From: Microbotryum silenes-acaulis
Lineage: Eukaryota > Basidiomycota > Microbotryomycetes > Microbotryales > Microbotryaceae
Reading direction: 5' to 3'
NCBI GenBank assembly: GCA_003665825.1
Contig: QPFY01000004.1
Coordinates: 372,001-436,000 of the forward strand
DNA: 64,000 nt
The number at the start of each line of letters is the position of its first letter. Position 1 is the first letter of the stretch. This document shows, piece after piece, positions 32,718-44,676 of this stretch. Under the pieces are notes generated by a model. The model was not told the DNA's origin, searched no databases, and worked only from the letters and a program-made list of their open reading frames with translations. The position numbers and the translations under genes were made by a program.

Positions 32718-34707
32718 TCAGTCCCCAAAATTCTCTTTCTCCCCCATCACCGCCCCCGACCCTGCCGCATCCCTCAAACTCTTCGAGCTTTTCCTCCTCC
32801 TCAAACTTCCCCCCTCCTTATCCCTCGTCCCAACAACTCCACCATCAACAGGCGCGGACCTCAACCCCACTCCACTCGTGCCCAACGCCGTCCCACTCGA
32901 GTTCGAGCCCGCGCCCGAACCCGCAGCAGCAGCAGACGCGACCGGTCCACCGACCCTTTCGACCCTTTCGACGAGATGCGCTCGTCGTACCCACGCCCTT
33001 CTTCGAGTATATTTGCCCAACCCTCCTTTGGCAGAAGCGTGTTCCCACGAGTTGTCGGAATAGGCCCAGCCGTTATTATCGACGAGGTAGTTGTTCTCGA
33101 AAAAATAGTCCTCGACGAGAGCAGGGAATAGAGGGGTGTCGTCTTCCCCTGTTGCTCCTTCGCCGGTAGTGGAAGGATGATCAGTGTCGGGCTTGGTCGT
33201 TGAGGAGATGTAGGATTGTAAAGCCGCAGAGAGTGAAGGTGACCTCGGCATATGGGCGTTCGTCGCGGAGGAAGCATTCGCGATGATCGATCCATCAGCA
33301 TTCGTAGCAGCAGCAGAGGAACCAATCGCGTTGGGTTGGGCCGAAGATGAACGCATGACCCGCCACTCGGTGTCCAACCACTTCCATTCTGTCGTGCGCT
33401 TGAGCCGTGAGGTCGGGTCCGATCGGGTCGGTGAAGAAGTGTAGGTCACCGATCCGGGAGGAAGCACGAAGGAAACAGGAGGGATAGCGGGGTGTAGCGC
33501 CACGTCCGTCCTGATGAAGAGCAAAGTAAAGCAAGCAATCAGTCACTGATGACCCGGCTTTTCGAGAGATGGGAAACACTCACCAACTAGCCCTCTCACC
33601 GGGCAACAACGCATGCGTCCAGTCCAATCCGACCCACCACCGCTGGTTCTCAAAGATGGTGAACTGAACCTGAACATCCTCTTCCGAACCCACTGGGTCG
33701 ACCGCTCCTGCACCCGTCTTGACGTCCTTCTTGGTCAGACCGACGGCAGACTGCACTCCAGATCCTCCAACTTTGACCGGCTTCTCCTGGACGACGACGA
33801 CTTGCTTGGCTTGCATTTTGGACCTCAATAGACCCGGGATTCCAACCCCGTTTCGTGTTCGTCGTAGCTCTTGACTCAATCCTCGCCCTCCTGTGATCAA
33901 AGCGATCGCGATCCTCGCGATCCAGCGCACGAACGCCGAGCTCCACAAGGTCACTCGAAGCGTTTGGAAGAAGGGCGCATTCCACAACAAGCCGACACTT
34001 CCGATAGCGAGAAAGATGAGCCGCATAGGAACAAAGTACGTAAGGGCGAGGTAGAAGGGGTAAGACGTCAGGACGATCCACGCCGTGTGGTAAGCCGGGG
34101 CGGCTCGACCGGGGTGGGTGGGGACGAAGCTCAATCGGACCGAGAGCGGGTGAATTAGTTCAGCGCGTAGGGACTGTACGTCATTGGCAAGGATTTGCGA
34201 TGAATGCAGCAGCGAGTGGAACGCCGCTGGTGTTAAAGGTGCTTGTCGATGTCGGGACCGCGTCAAGGCGACCTTATTCGACGCCGTCCCGGGCACCGGT
34301 CGCGACGAGAAGGAGCCGAGGTAGGTGAAGAGGATGTAGGCGAGCACGAGCGCAGGTGCTCCGTATCGCAGGATGAATTCGCCAAACAGGCAAATAGCCC
34401 ACCACGCGAGAAGGAGCAGGAGTGAGGAGAAGAAATGGCCCTCCCAGTTGATGAGGTGCGAGATGAAGGTCAGCCCGTGGATGACCGGGGCAGCCAGGGT
34501 CAGGAACTTGAGCACTGCCGGTGGTGTCGCCAGCAGCAAGTCCGTCGGGGTAGGTTCCTCGGTAATCGGTACGGAGGAGGAGAGTAGGGAGCTGGCATGT
34601 CGACTCGACGAGATGGTCGGTCCGCTGGCTCCGATCGCGGGCGCGGAGGACGACGACGAAGATGAGAGCGTCGCCAAGGACATTGCTCGCGGCGGGGAAG
34701 GGGGCAT
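32718..34707 (-). CDS. Pex30-like peroxin with reticulon-like and dysferlin domains
   Basis: Two exons, 34707-33584 and 33510-32718, give 638 residues. After a serine-rich start the Pex24/Pex30 domain has several hydrophobic stretches (FSSLLLLLAWWAICLFGEFI, APALVLAYILFTYLGSF, VLTSYPFYLALTYFVPM, LIFLAIGSVGLLW). The C-terminal half has a dysferlin (DysF) module in two blocks: FTIFENQRWWVGLDWTHALL then EWKWLDTEWRVM, and after a long linker GWAYSDNSWE then RRAWVRRAHLVE. This order matches fungal Pex28-32 type ER/peroxisome membrane proteins that shape ER sites for peroxisome and lipid-droplet formation. The ATG at 34707 is the first in frame; 34683 is a possible alternative. A serine-rich tail and SLRRRKSSKSLR basic patch follow the DysF module. 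Confidence 0.88.
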
Positions 34708-34904
34708 CGCCCTGGTCGATTGAGCAATGATTCGCAGCGATGGATCGGTCCACAAGGTATCCAGGGCGGCTGCTCAGAGAGGTGCTTGACCCGGGCGACG
34801 ACGCAGATGTCGTGGCCAGAATCAGAGCACTCGAAAATTGACCGCGGCGCGGGGTCGAACGGCGGCTCGGCTTGTGGAGCAGTGTCGAGCTGCTTTCGAC
34901 TGCT

Positions 34905-35404
34905 ATGGCCGAGTCCGAGTCCGAGCGCTCAGTACCGCGTATTGATGGGGAGTTTCAAGATTGCTGCAGAAAAGTTGAAGATCTCGACCTAGACGACCCA
35001 GAAAATCTTCGGTCAGCTCGGTGTCTTCGCTTTCCACTTGACAGGACGCGAGGTTGCTTCTATGCGCCGCCTGCTATGACGACAATTCGCCCCACCGGCC
35101 GGCAACCTCGAGTTGCTGAAGAAGCCGACTCGGAGGAAGGAGCGTGTTCTACTGGCGAGTACACTTTGACCCACGGGAATGGAGATGTAAGAGGTGAGTG
35201 ATATGATCAGTTTGACCTACGCACAAACAACGATGGACCTCGGTCGCTGTCGAGGCGAACCAGCGAAAGATGGAGCCAGGGGAAGAGCCTCGCAGCCCGG
35301 ATGCCGATCGTGTGATTGGTGTCGAACGAAAGCGTGTGAAAGTCGCGTTCGAGGTCGCTCGGGTCTTTGCTGCAATGGGACTTGGCATTGACAGTATTCT
35401 CTAA
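34905..35404 (+). CDS. hypothetical small protein
   Basis: An open frame from ATG 34905 runs to a GTAAGA donor at 35187; with an acceptor GTCGAG at 35253 it joins in phase 0 to 35254-35404, giving about 144 residues that end AAMGLGIDSIL. The sequence is charged (EDLDLDDPENL, ANQRKMEPGEEPRSPDADR) with a C-terminal helix ERKRVKVAFEVARVFAAMG. No family recognised. The segment treated as intron also looks partly coding (TTMDLGR), so a different structure or a decayed gene is possible. Confidence 0.35.
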
Positions 35405-36070
35405 CTGGAGGAATGCTCTATTCCCTTCTTTTTCAAGACCCCTTCTTTTTCATGAATGACCCAGTGAGATATTGGGATATTGAGATAAAGTATCTGCAGT
35501 GCACCAAGGGTTAATTAAACATCTTCACCGTTAAGGGGGCAAGGGAAGGCTCGTGACCGAAATTTTCAGTGACTCACTCCAGCTAGAATTGATACATTAC
35601 GCTGTTCAGTTCCTGGTCCTAGAAGTGGAGCACCGAGGTCTCCGACACCCGGCCGACTGGCTCTGCGTCTGCGCAAAACCCCGGTGATCGTAACCATGGG
35701 AGAAGAATCGAAGTCGGAGACCGTGAGACGTAGTCGGTCAATGTATAGTTATCGTCGTTTTGTTCATGATGGCTAGGCCATCGAAGTTGTCCCCGATGGC
35801 CACAGTACAACATTCATCATTACACAAACCAGCATTTTTGAAGATTTAAAAAAGTTGATCTCCCGGCCAGGTACCTCATTGAAACACGCGACGCGTCAGC
35901 CGACGTGACCGGACTCGGCAGTAGTGTGAGCGCTTGAGCGCGTAGGAGCGCGTTACTTTTAGAGCGCGTGCCCTCCGTGCACACGCGCACTGGCAGGCGA
36001 GACGATCGCCTTTTGGCCTTGTGCTACCCATTTCAATCGACCCTTACGGCGTACAACTTACTTACGCACT
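35405..36070. other. intergenic
   Basis: AT-richer than its neighbours (35490-35530, 35840-35860), with a short GC-rich inverted sequence near 35935-35990. No coding feature supported. Confidence 0.4.
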
Positions 36071-38337
36071 ATGCCAGTATCCGAGAGGCTGGATTCGGAT
36101 CAACGTTTCTTCGATGATCTTGTAGAGAAATCAGGTTGCTCATGATGCCTGTGGTCGCACGCGCCGCGCATTTTCGACGCACTGACTGTGGCTCAATCTT
36201 CGATTCTTTGCTGCCTTCGCTACCACAGAAGCAATCATCAGCATAACGAATTCTTCCAGGAGCATCGGATACCGCTGCGCAGTCTGCCCTCGACATAAGG
36301 ATCGACGGCTGAGCCTTGCCCAAGCCCGGGCCCATTTCAAGACGAATGTGCACAAAGAACAAGTCCGACTGCAAGGTATCGGTGTTGGGGATCTTAGCTG
36401 GGTATCATCCCCCGACAGTGACGACCTTTTATTCGAAACCAACAATTCTATCTCTTCTGTGAGCGAGCGGAGGTCTTCCAGTGTTGAGACTACGCGATCT
36501 GATGTGTCTGCATCTGCCCTAAAACCAGCTCGGCAGCGATGGGTCACCCTCGTCGGGCGGAACACCCGACTTCGACTACAGTGCGCACAACTATGCTCAC
36601 AGTGGCGACGATAATGGCTTTGACAGCGATAATGGCTTCGAAGATCCATCGGCCGCGTACGAGAGTCTAGACGACTTTGAATCAGACCGTGAGGGTGATG
36701 ATGTCAGCGGGTCCGAAGACGACGAAGGGGGTGGTAACCTTACCAGCGCGGTCATAAAACAAGATCTCCAGTCGCGAGGCCTCCTATGCACGGACTACAT
36801 GGTCGAGTATGCTCTATGCTCGTGTGGGTACAGCACCACTCTGTTATACGTACAAGCCAACGTCTTACATGTGATCTGTTGACTACAGCTTGGAAGACAA
36901 GCAGGAGGTCACCTCCAGCGCCGGCTTCAAGGCGAAATGATGATGAACATGCTCATCAAGGTCCATGATCAAATGCGCCAACCTGTGGCTGCCCTCACTG
37001 CTAGAGATTTCAAGGTTCGTTGTAGGGTGTAGAAACCCCGCTACCTCTGTGATCGGCCAAAGTTTGCTAATTGGCAATGAAATTCATCCTTATATCACAG
37101 TCAAAGTTCAAATCACATGCCAAGACCATGCTGAGTACGCCTCGCCTCACCGACTTCTATAGCGGGGCAACGGGAGCTCTCAGAGTTAGTCAGCTTCAAG
37201 TTCACAACCATGAGATTCGTGTTTCCCTGGTCGTCGAGTTTGAATGTTTGACAAGCGATACCTACAGAAGTACCTGCTTGCAAATCAAATCATCGACAGT
37301 GACAGAGACGAACACGATGATGGTTATCGTAAAGTGGTCTCTGCGGCGATCGCAGAGGTTATGGCTGACGCGCGAAGGGAATTTGCCGGGCGTGTACGTG
37401 AAACTACCTGCCACTCGGCCACCTTCGAGTGTATCTGTGCCGAACTCGCCATTGCATGCTTTGCATCCCGCTTACATTCATCTTCTATCCACCCCAGATT
37501 CAAGATATAATATCCTTCAATAAGGATCCCCTGCTTGTGATGAAGGAGTGGCCTTCGACCGAAGCATGTTTGACGGACGATCATGTCATCCATTGGTGCC
37601 TGGCCGTGGGTCATGATTCGGAGATCATATCGACGAGCGCGGGGACCTGGGGAAGCCCGCTAACACAAGTATGCACGCCACAGATACAATATTTTATTGA
37701 GTGGGAAAAGGAAGATAAGGACAACCGCTCTAAATTCTTCATTGGTCTGCAAAACTACCTCGTTAAAGTCGGGAAGAGGCTTGGAGCCAAGCTGGACAAA
37801 GAGCCAAATTTCAGCATTCGGACGTATGTACCTATTTTCATTGACTACCTGTCTCGGATACATTTCCATTCCGCCTTCTGGCTGAGTGCGACAAAATATC
37901 CAACTAGGACGAGCATTAACGTACTGACATCCGTCCATCTTGCTGCCCTCTTTCAGTTACCTTTGGGCCAAGTACGTCGAGCCCACTCGCCGCTCGGCCG
38001 CTGCCTCGAAGTTCGGCACCGCCAACTCCATGGACTGGAAGCAGCCTCTCGCGCGAATACAGACAACGAAAGACGATGCCCAGTCGCAAATGTTCCTACT
38101 TGTTGTTAAGACCAATCTTGACATTCATCAAGTTGCAAGGGTCGGTCGAAACCCCTGGCATTTGGTCCTCAGTGCTCACCTATTCTCAGTTTCGTCACGC
38201 TGATCGGACCTTTGCGCGCCTGCCGTGTTCGATTACTTGGTTGGTCAGAAACTGGCTACCAAGAGGTCGCGATCGACAGCATACACAGCTGGTCAACGTG
38301 GGAATGCACATGGTTCGAGATCGTGGAGCCGAGGTGA
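36071..38337 (+). CDS. orphan intron-rich protein with N-terminal zinc-finger-like motif
   Basis: Starting at ATG 36071 (MPVSERLDSDQRFFDDLVEK), splice-consistent pieces follow: a finger-like segment YRCAVCPRHK, later HFKTNVHKEQVRLQ (C-x2-C and H-x5-H), a strongly acidic Asp/Ser/Gly region (36560-36740), then MMMNMLIKVHDQMRQP, SKFKSHAKTMLSTPRLTDFY, KYLLANQIIDSDRDEHDDGY, an exon with DIISFNKDPLLVMKEWPS and YFIEWEKEDKDNRSKFFIGL, then YLWAKYVEPTRRSAAASKFG and finally FVTLIGPLRACRVRLLGW, ending WFEIVEPR at 38337. At least eight exons. I do not recognise the family. The C2HH finger followed by an acidic spacer and a long unknown region is reminiscent of transposon-derived or lineage-specific fungal proteins. 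It borders the Helitron, so it may be cargo, a domesticated element or an unrelated orphan. Confidence 0.5.
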
Positions 38338-38686
38338 GCCTGGGTTATTTCCGAATTGGTGACACGCCAGGCAGCTGGACTGACGTGTTTTCACTCTCGC
38401 GCCAACTCCCTCCCCACTTAACTGGCACCCTTCCAATCTGATTAGGCTTCTAGGCATTTGCTCAGGTAATTGAGTTAGATATCAGAAGGCCCCTTGATTG
38501 GGTCAAAAAGTCAGCTTATTCGATTTTCACGTCTAATTTCAATTTGAGTCAGGATTTTCGTAGTGCATTTAGTAGGGGGTACTTTCTGCCGAGATAGATC
38601 CTGTAGGGCTTTCATGCTTTCGCTGTACGCTTTCGAAGGGATAAAGTGATGCTATGAATGTAATATATGATAACGCGAGAACGGAT
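38338..38686. other. intergenic next to Helitron 3' end
   Basis: AT-rich, no coding frame supported. Flanks the left inverted arm. Confidence 0.4.
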
Positions 38687-41092
38687 TAAGGGAGTCGCTC
38701 GACGACAGCGAGACAGCATTCATATTTGCGTGGAGCCCAGTCATGCTTCTGTCGATATATCTCACCAATAAGAGTTAGGTCGATCACAGGACGAAACAAA
38801 ATTCAGCGCAGCACGCAGCTTCGACACACCTCTGTAGCTATGAACCTTGGGAGCTCCAGGACAGGAAGTTTGGTTACAAATTTTCATTCGGATTTCTGCT
38901 TGCGAGGAGCGAGCGGCCTGAGACGGAGCTCGTTGTGCTCTGCAGTGGTGAGGATTATGTTTGAGAAAATTGCTTCGCGCGTCGTGTTCGACAGCTCGTC
39001 GGTCTGCGTTCCGCCGAGAGAGCTCGCAGGTATGCCAGTCCAAATCTTCTTGTCTTTCCGAGCCAGGAGTGGTGCGGAGACGATGTTGTCAGGTAGTTCC
39101 TCGTCTGAACTGTCTTCTTAGACTCAGTAGTATGATGGCTTGCCGAATCCTCTTCGGAGTCGCTGGAACAGTTCTTGCGAGAGTTCGAAAGCCCCGAGGC
39201 TGAGGAGGTGCGAGACGTCGACGTCGTCGAGGACTTGGGGGGAACCGCGACCAAAGCTGCCGAGAGTTTCGAATCGTCCTCATCCTCATATGAATCCGAT
39301 TCATCATCCGATAGGTATGGCTCTGTCGAGCTTTGTTGTCGCAGCGCAATGGGTGAGCGGTCCCCTTTGTATTTGACTTGCAGTTGGTTTATCGCTTAAG
39401 TTGTTGACATGAGCGTACTTGGCGTCGTCTAGAAGGTACCTCATCCAGGCGTTGTTGTGCTCAAAATGGACGAACTATCCGCTCAACAAGGGAGGAAAGG
39501 AGTACTTTGTGCGAGGATATGTGTACGAGTGGGCGAGTGGGGTGTAAAGACGAGGAACGTACGAAGCTTCAACCAGTGGTAACCCGTTAAATTAACGGGA
39601 GGATGAAGTTCAAATAGCAGGAGAATTGAAGAGTATACATGATTTCAGCAGATGTAAAAAAGTCACAGTGAGAAGAATCAAACGGTTTACATGGTCTCAG
39701 TGGAGGTAAAAGACACGATACGAAGTACAGCATAGAAACTATTCTCCATTCATTGCCCTGAGAACAGAGCGGAATACTAGGTTTGGGGTCACGGTGGTTG
39801 CGGCTGCCGTTCAATCGACGGCAGGTAGGTCGTCGTCATCATCGGCGGGGTCGCGAGAGGGCAGTAGCCCCTTGATTCGATCAACACTCATGGCTCGAGA
39901 CAATGCCACATACAGCTGCCCATGAGTGAAGACGGGATGCAGGGAGAGATCGACGCCAACACGATCAAGTGATTGACCTTGGGCTTTATTGATTGTCATG
40001 GCCAAGGCAACTCGAAACGGGAATTGGAGCCGGCGCATAGTGAAACCAAGTTGGCGACTGCTAGTCGCATTTGTCTCGAGTCGCACGCGAGGGATGAAGA
40101 CCGTGGTGCCCGCTCGATCCCCGGTCAAGATGATGGCTTGAATGACTCGCGATCTTGCGTGTGAGACGATAAGGCGGGTACCGTTGCAGAGGCTGGCGTA
40201 TGGGTCCAGATTGCGAAGAGGAACGACAGGGATCCCTTCCTTGAGACGCAAGTGATGCGCGGGGAAGTTGGATGGGTTGATTGAAAGCAGATACTCTGGC
40301 GATACTCTGGCGAAATCAATTCAGGCCCCATTCCACCCCCAGCTTCGCCTGCCTCGACAACCTCGTCTGCGCTGCGATACTCGACGTAGTCGCCATCGAA
40401 CTCTTCAAGCAGCTTGGCATTGATGCGATCGACCGTTGCGTTATGCGGAGCTAGGATTGCCTGACGCGAGAAAAGCTGAATCAGGTCGTCGAGGGACTCC
40501 TTGTTCACGGTCCTTAGACCGGGGTAGCCAAAGTTGATCAAACCTTCGGCGATTCTTTGACCATCCGGAAACAGCAGGTAATCAGGCAGCTGCGAAACAA
40601 ATAAGAGGTAGTCTTAGTGTCGGTTGGTCGGGTGAAAGAGGGGAGCCGAACGTACGGCGATCTTGTCGTATGGGTGCATGTTGGCAGATCCATCTCCCAC
40701 GTTGAGTAGCCATTCCGCAAAAAGTCGCGCGTTCGAGCCAATTGAGCCTCGTCCATCGCATCAGCGCTCGAGCTGAGACGCATGTTCTCGGTAAGTCGCA
40801 AGACACGAACGTCGCGCCAGAAGTCTGCCTTGATGAGGGATGCATCGACGATTTGACCGGGAGTTCCTTTAGGAACGACAGGAAGGCGTTGGCGAAAGTC
40901 CCCTGCAAATTGGAAACCTCGTTAGCGTGCAGTCGTTCAGAGCGGAGGCGGAAGACCCCAACTTACCCGCAAAGACTGTCGTCACCCCGCCGAAGAGCTC
41001 CTCGGTCTCTCGGAGATCACGCAGCAAACGATCGACCGCTTCCACCGCGAATCGATGCGCCATTGGTGCTTCATCCCAAATGATGAGCTTGG
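38687..41092 (-). repeat. left arm of 2406-bp inverted repeat
   Basis: This segment is the reverse complement of 47776-50181. Every open frame in one arm recurs in the other with coordinates adding to 88868, so there is no net indel across 2406 bp; I saw no substitution where I compared directly. The arms are separated by 6683 bp. The outer limit lies at the element's 3' end and the inner limit falls inside the helicase Walker B region. Confidence 0.93.
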
Positions 41093-44000
41093 TGGTACGC
41101 AGCATCAGCGCGAGATCACTCTCCCTGTCGACTGGACACGTCGAGGTTGGCGACGTGTCAAGTGGAATTCGAAAAGTTGAATGCGCCGTGTGTCTTCCCT
41201 TGAGAAGCAACGCCGCGACTCCCGAGGACGCCACCGCGATCGGTTGGTCGCCTCGAGCTCGCACCGTATCGAGAAGGGCATTTTCCACGAAAGTCTTGCC
41301 AGTACCCCCAGGTGCAAGCAGGAAAAACACATGCTGCGGCCCAAGGTTGTCGTCGCGCATCTGATCAACGACATCGAGCTCGACCGCGCGAAGAAACTCG
41401 TCAAAGGCAATACGCTGATCGTGGTTCAGGCGAGCACGCGCCTCCTCGGCATCCTGCGCACCTCGCGATCGAAACGGGGAAGCCGATCGTCGGGACGATC
41501 GAAAAGCTGCACTTCGTCCTCGGTGAGCTCGGGGAGATCGAAGAAGGCCAAAGTTCGATCGTTCGCTGCGAGGAGTCGTCGAATCTTGTTGAGCGTCCAC
41601 AGGCGGATGGTTTGATCGTTGACGGGTACGTCTTCATAGGTTTCGATTGGATAACGGGCATCGTCGCTCAGGGAAGCAAAGTGGCGATCCAGCAAAGCTG
41701 GCGGGTTGGCAACCGTCGCATGGATGAGCATGAACACGAACAATCGCCGCAGTTGGTCACTGGTCCGAATCTGCGCAGCTTCCCTGAGACAGATATGGTG
41801 CTCGCCATCGTCGGGGAGAAGTCCGCGAGCGGCGCAAGCGGCGCGATAGGAAGGATACACGACGTCTTCAAACTTGAGCAGATCCGCAAACGACGTGGGA
41901 CCCATGACAACCTCGAGGAGCAGTCTGAGGTTAAAGCGCTCCCCTCTACGCAGTGAAACGGTGTAGATTCGTCCGATGACATTGCGATCACGAACTCTGC
42001 GCTTCCAGCGCAGCTTCTCCTTATTCCAGGAGTAGTAGCGGGGAACATTCGTGTAGAGCAACGTGGCTGTGAGCTCGCCGTCGGGAGCTGCGGCGCACAG
42101 GTCGAAGAAGCCGGTCAATTTGGAGCGAGTGGGCGGAGTGTCGAGGGGCAGCGGTTCGTCGGGATTGATCTGCACAGATTGTTGATGCTCCAGATGGACC
42201 GGTAGTCGATTGACGGGCGGCCACACTCTACCGGTCGAGAATCCGAATAGGCGGTGGACCGCTTCTGGAGCACTGATGTAGCGACCTTCGACGAACTCGT
42301 TGATTTCATCTCGAACCGGTTCGTCCTCGCGAGCCCCTTCACGGTTCGCTGCACGCTCAACACGCGCCGCAGCTCGATCCGGAACTTTATACACATACTT
42401 GAAGAGGTACTTGATCGCGCCGATTGTTGTCACAGCCTCGACATTGATATGCGCGTAGTACTTGGCGGAGAGATAAGACGAGTACGGCACGCAGTCACCA
42501 TCGTTATAGATGACACCCCCCTTGACGACGGCGTGGCGAAAGCGTCGGCGATACAATGCGTACCCATCAGGGTGCATGCGGGTATGGGGGTTCTGTTCGC
42601 GAGGGAAATGGCGCTTGCACCTCGGGTTGCCGTACTTGTTCTTTTCCATGCAGGGCTGAGTCGAGTTTCCGCCACACTTGCCATGCAGCATGTGCCTTGT
42701 GACGGTCTCGTGGAGATCAGGATAGCGCAAAGGATCGGGTATCTCGGCTGAGATCATCTTGTCGATCGCTTCAGTCGACAGAGCATGATCATCTGGCGCG
42801 AGGATGATGAGGATATGGGCATGCGACAGGCCCCGCTTTTGGTACTCGATGACGTGTGTATGCGTCAGAACGACGCCGAAACAGCCCGCACGTTGCTTGT
42901 TGCCAAAAACATCGTCGCAGAGTCGGTTCAGCTTGGCTTCAAACACTCGTGCGATGAGGTCCGGACGGTTGCTTGCTTGGTCGTTTGGCCCGAGTGCAGC
43001 CTTGATTTCCGGCCAGTCGGGGTTGCACGTCAGTGATGATCAGCGAAGGCTTCCCATATTTGACAACACACGCCATCGCATCTTGGTAACACTGCGTGAC
43101 CTCCCGCGGGCTATTCTTGAACGTCGACCCCAATATCACCGAACGTCCAATCTGATCCGGGGTCAAATTGTTGGCAACGGCGTCGGTGATGCCCTGCGCC
43201 GTGGTGAGGCGCAGGTTCTCTTAATGAAAGCGGATATAGTTAAGTCGATCGGTCTCGACTTGGAAGTATCCGTCAATGACAAACTCGAGGAAGAGACGCT
43301 GGGTGGCATGCGAAATCGAGAAGTAGTCGTCGCGTTCGTGCAAGTGGTATGCAAAGTATTGGGAACGCGAAACTCGGGTTGATCCACCTCGACCCCTCTT
43401 GCTTGATCTTCGTCCTAGATTTTCGAACAATTCATGTCAGTCTGAGGGTGCGTCCCAACAGAGAGGTATGTGAGAATGAGCCGAAGACGCTTAACTTACG
43501 TTCACCATCACCATTCTCTTCGTCCTCCTCGTCGTCTTCATCCTCATCGTCCTCCTCTTCGTCTTCTTCATCTGGACCAAGGCCGTCAAGTAGCTCGCGC
43601 AATTGGACACCATTGTCGATCTGCTCTCGGTTTCTGGCGACGGGCGGCCCAGCTTGGTTGAAACCGCAAAGAGTAATGTTGGGGTGGAAGCCATCTTCCC
43701 CCGCGGGGAAGAGTAGTGGGTACCGGAGAGGCATCGCAGACGGATGGAGCGAGCTAACGATTTGGTACTTGGGCTGACCATCGGGACATCGATCACCGTG
43801 CACCTGGAGAATAAGGTCTTGCGTTCCACGATCTCCCGTGTTGGTGTCGGAATCGCAGATAAGCATCGCCATTTCCGTGCTTGACGTAGGAAGGTTGTGG
43901 GTGCGTCGGTCTCGGCCTGGTGGTAGGCAGAGGCGTAGGACCCACTCTTTGGCCGTATCCCAACCCGCGCGCGCTTTGGCCGATGCGAACTCCCTCACAA

Positions 44001-44676
44001 CTACAAAAAAAAGCGATTGCCGGTGCGCAGGATGGACTTGAGCTTGGTCAAGGTAGATCGTTACATGCGACTCTCTGCACCGTCGGGTCCAAGCAGAGTA
44101 TCGATGGCCTCGGCTGGGTCGATGAGCCATGTTTGAGCAAAGGCTGGGCGTTGATTCACGGCAGGGATCAGGGCGCCGAGTCGATGGTAAAGGCGACCAG
44201 ACACGCGAACACGGGGGGTCCTAGCGTGCCCACTTGAATTTGGTCCCAGTGGGCAGCGAGCGAAGTAAACGACAACGCGTTGTTGTACGGGCGTTCTCGC
44301 GGAACGCCGGAATGCCTTAGCTTCTGTGTAGGTGGGTCGCACACTTCAGCATGTGGGTCTACTACAGACGAATGTCGTTGGACGGAGCAACTGACCGCTA
44401 TCCGAGCCTTCAAGTAGCTGTCGATACTCGGGATTGGGCCGGAGAGAGGAGGTAGCTGCACCTTACCCTGCAAGCAGCACGTGCTGAAGTGTCCTGTTCG
44501 TCCTTGGCACTCCCAGTGTCGAGCCTTGCAGTGGGCACACACGGCCATCTGGGGCCGAGGTAGTCGCGAATGGGAACGTGGGGCTTGAGTGGTTTGAGCT
44601 CGATTCGAGGCCTGCGCACTTGCCTCTTGGGCAGGAAGAGGTGGTAGTGGGGCGAGCTCAGCGTCGGATCGGCCAT
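39811..44676 (-). pseudogene. Helitron 1 Rep-helicase (RepHel), frameshifted
   Basis: The large protein can be followed through several frames. The N-terminal zinc region (44548-44400) and the YNNALSFTSL block are out of frame with VSGRLYHRLGALIP across a run of six C (plus-strand G at 44213-44218). The block NPDWPEIKAALG is out of frame with the preceding SLIIT near 43028-43036. The Rep core, ending with HUH and the tyrosine region, lies in one 507-codon open stretch (42946-41426). In the helicase, introns follow VFAG and YDKIA; a T5 run at 40719-40723 shifts the frame before AEWLLNVGDG, and an 11-bp tandem duplication at 40292-40313 shifts it again in ISPEYLLSIN. The last frame ends normally at 39811. 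The element cannot make its transposase. Confidence 0.8.

Larger units (their letters stand above)
38687..44676 (-). mobile_element. Helitron 1, decayed copy (left)
   Basis: Reading the minus strand, this element encodes an N-terminal cysteine-rich region (CAHCKARHWECQG, FSTCCLQGKV), the Helitron-like N domain, a HUH Rep nuclease (GLSHAHILIIL; KYLFKYVYK) and a PIF1-type helicase ([49 protein letters not shown]). Rep-helicase fusions of this order move by rolling-circle replication. The helicase end is at 39811 and about 1.1 kb of 3' non-coding sequence follows. The 3' boundary at 38687 is set by where similarity to the right copy stops; a TCGCT/AGCGA hairpin lies just inside. The 5' boundary is not resolved; coding similarity starts near 44676. 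Confidence 0.85.

Noticed and set aside
43540..43600. Acidic Glu/Asp repeat in Helitron 1 as a separate microsatellite
   Set aside because: It lies inside the element's coding region after HPNI and is a low-complexity linker of the Rep protein.
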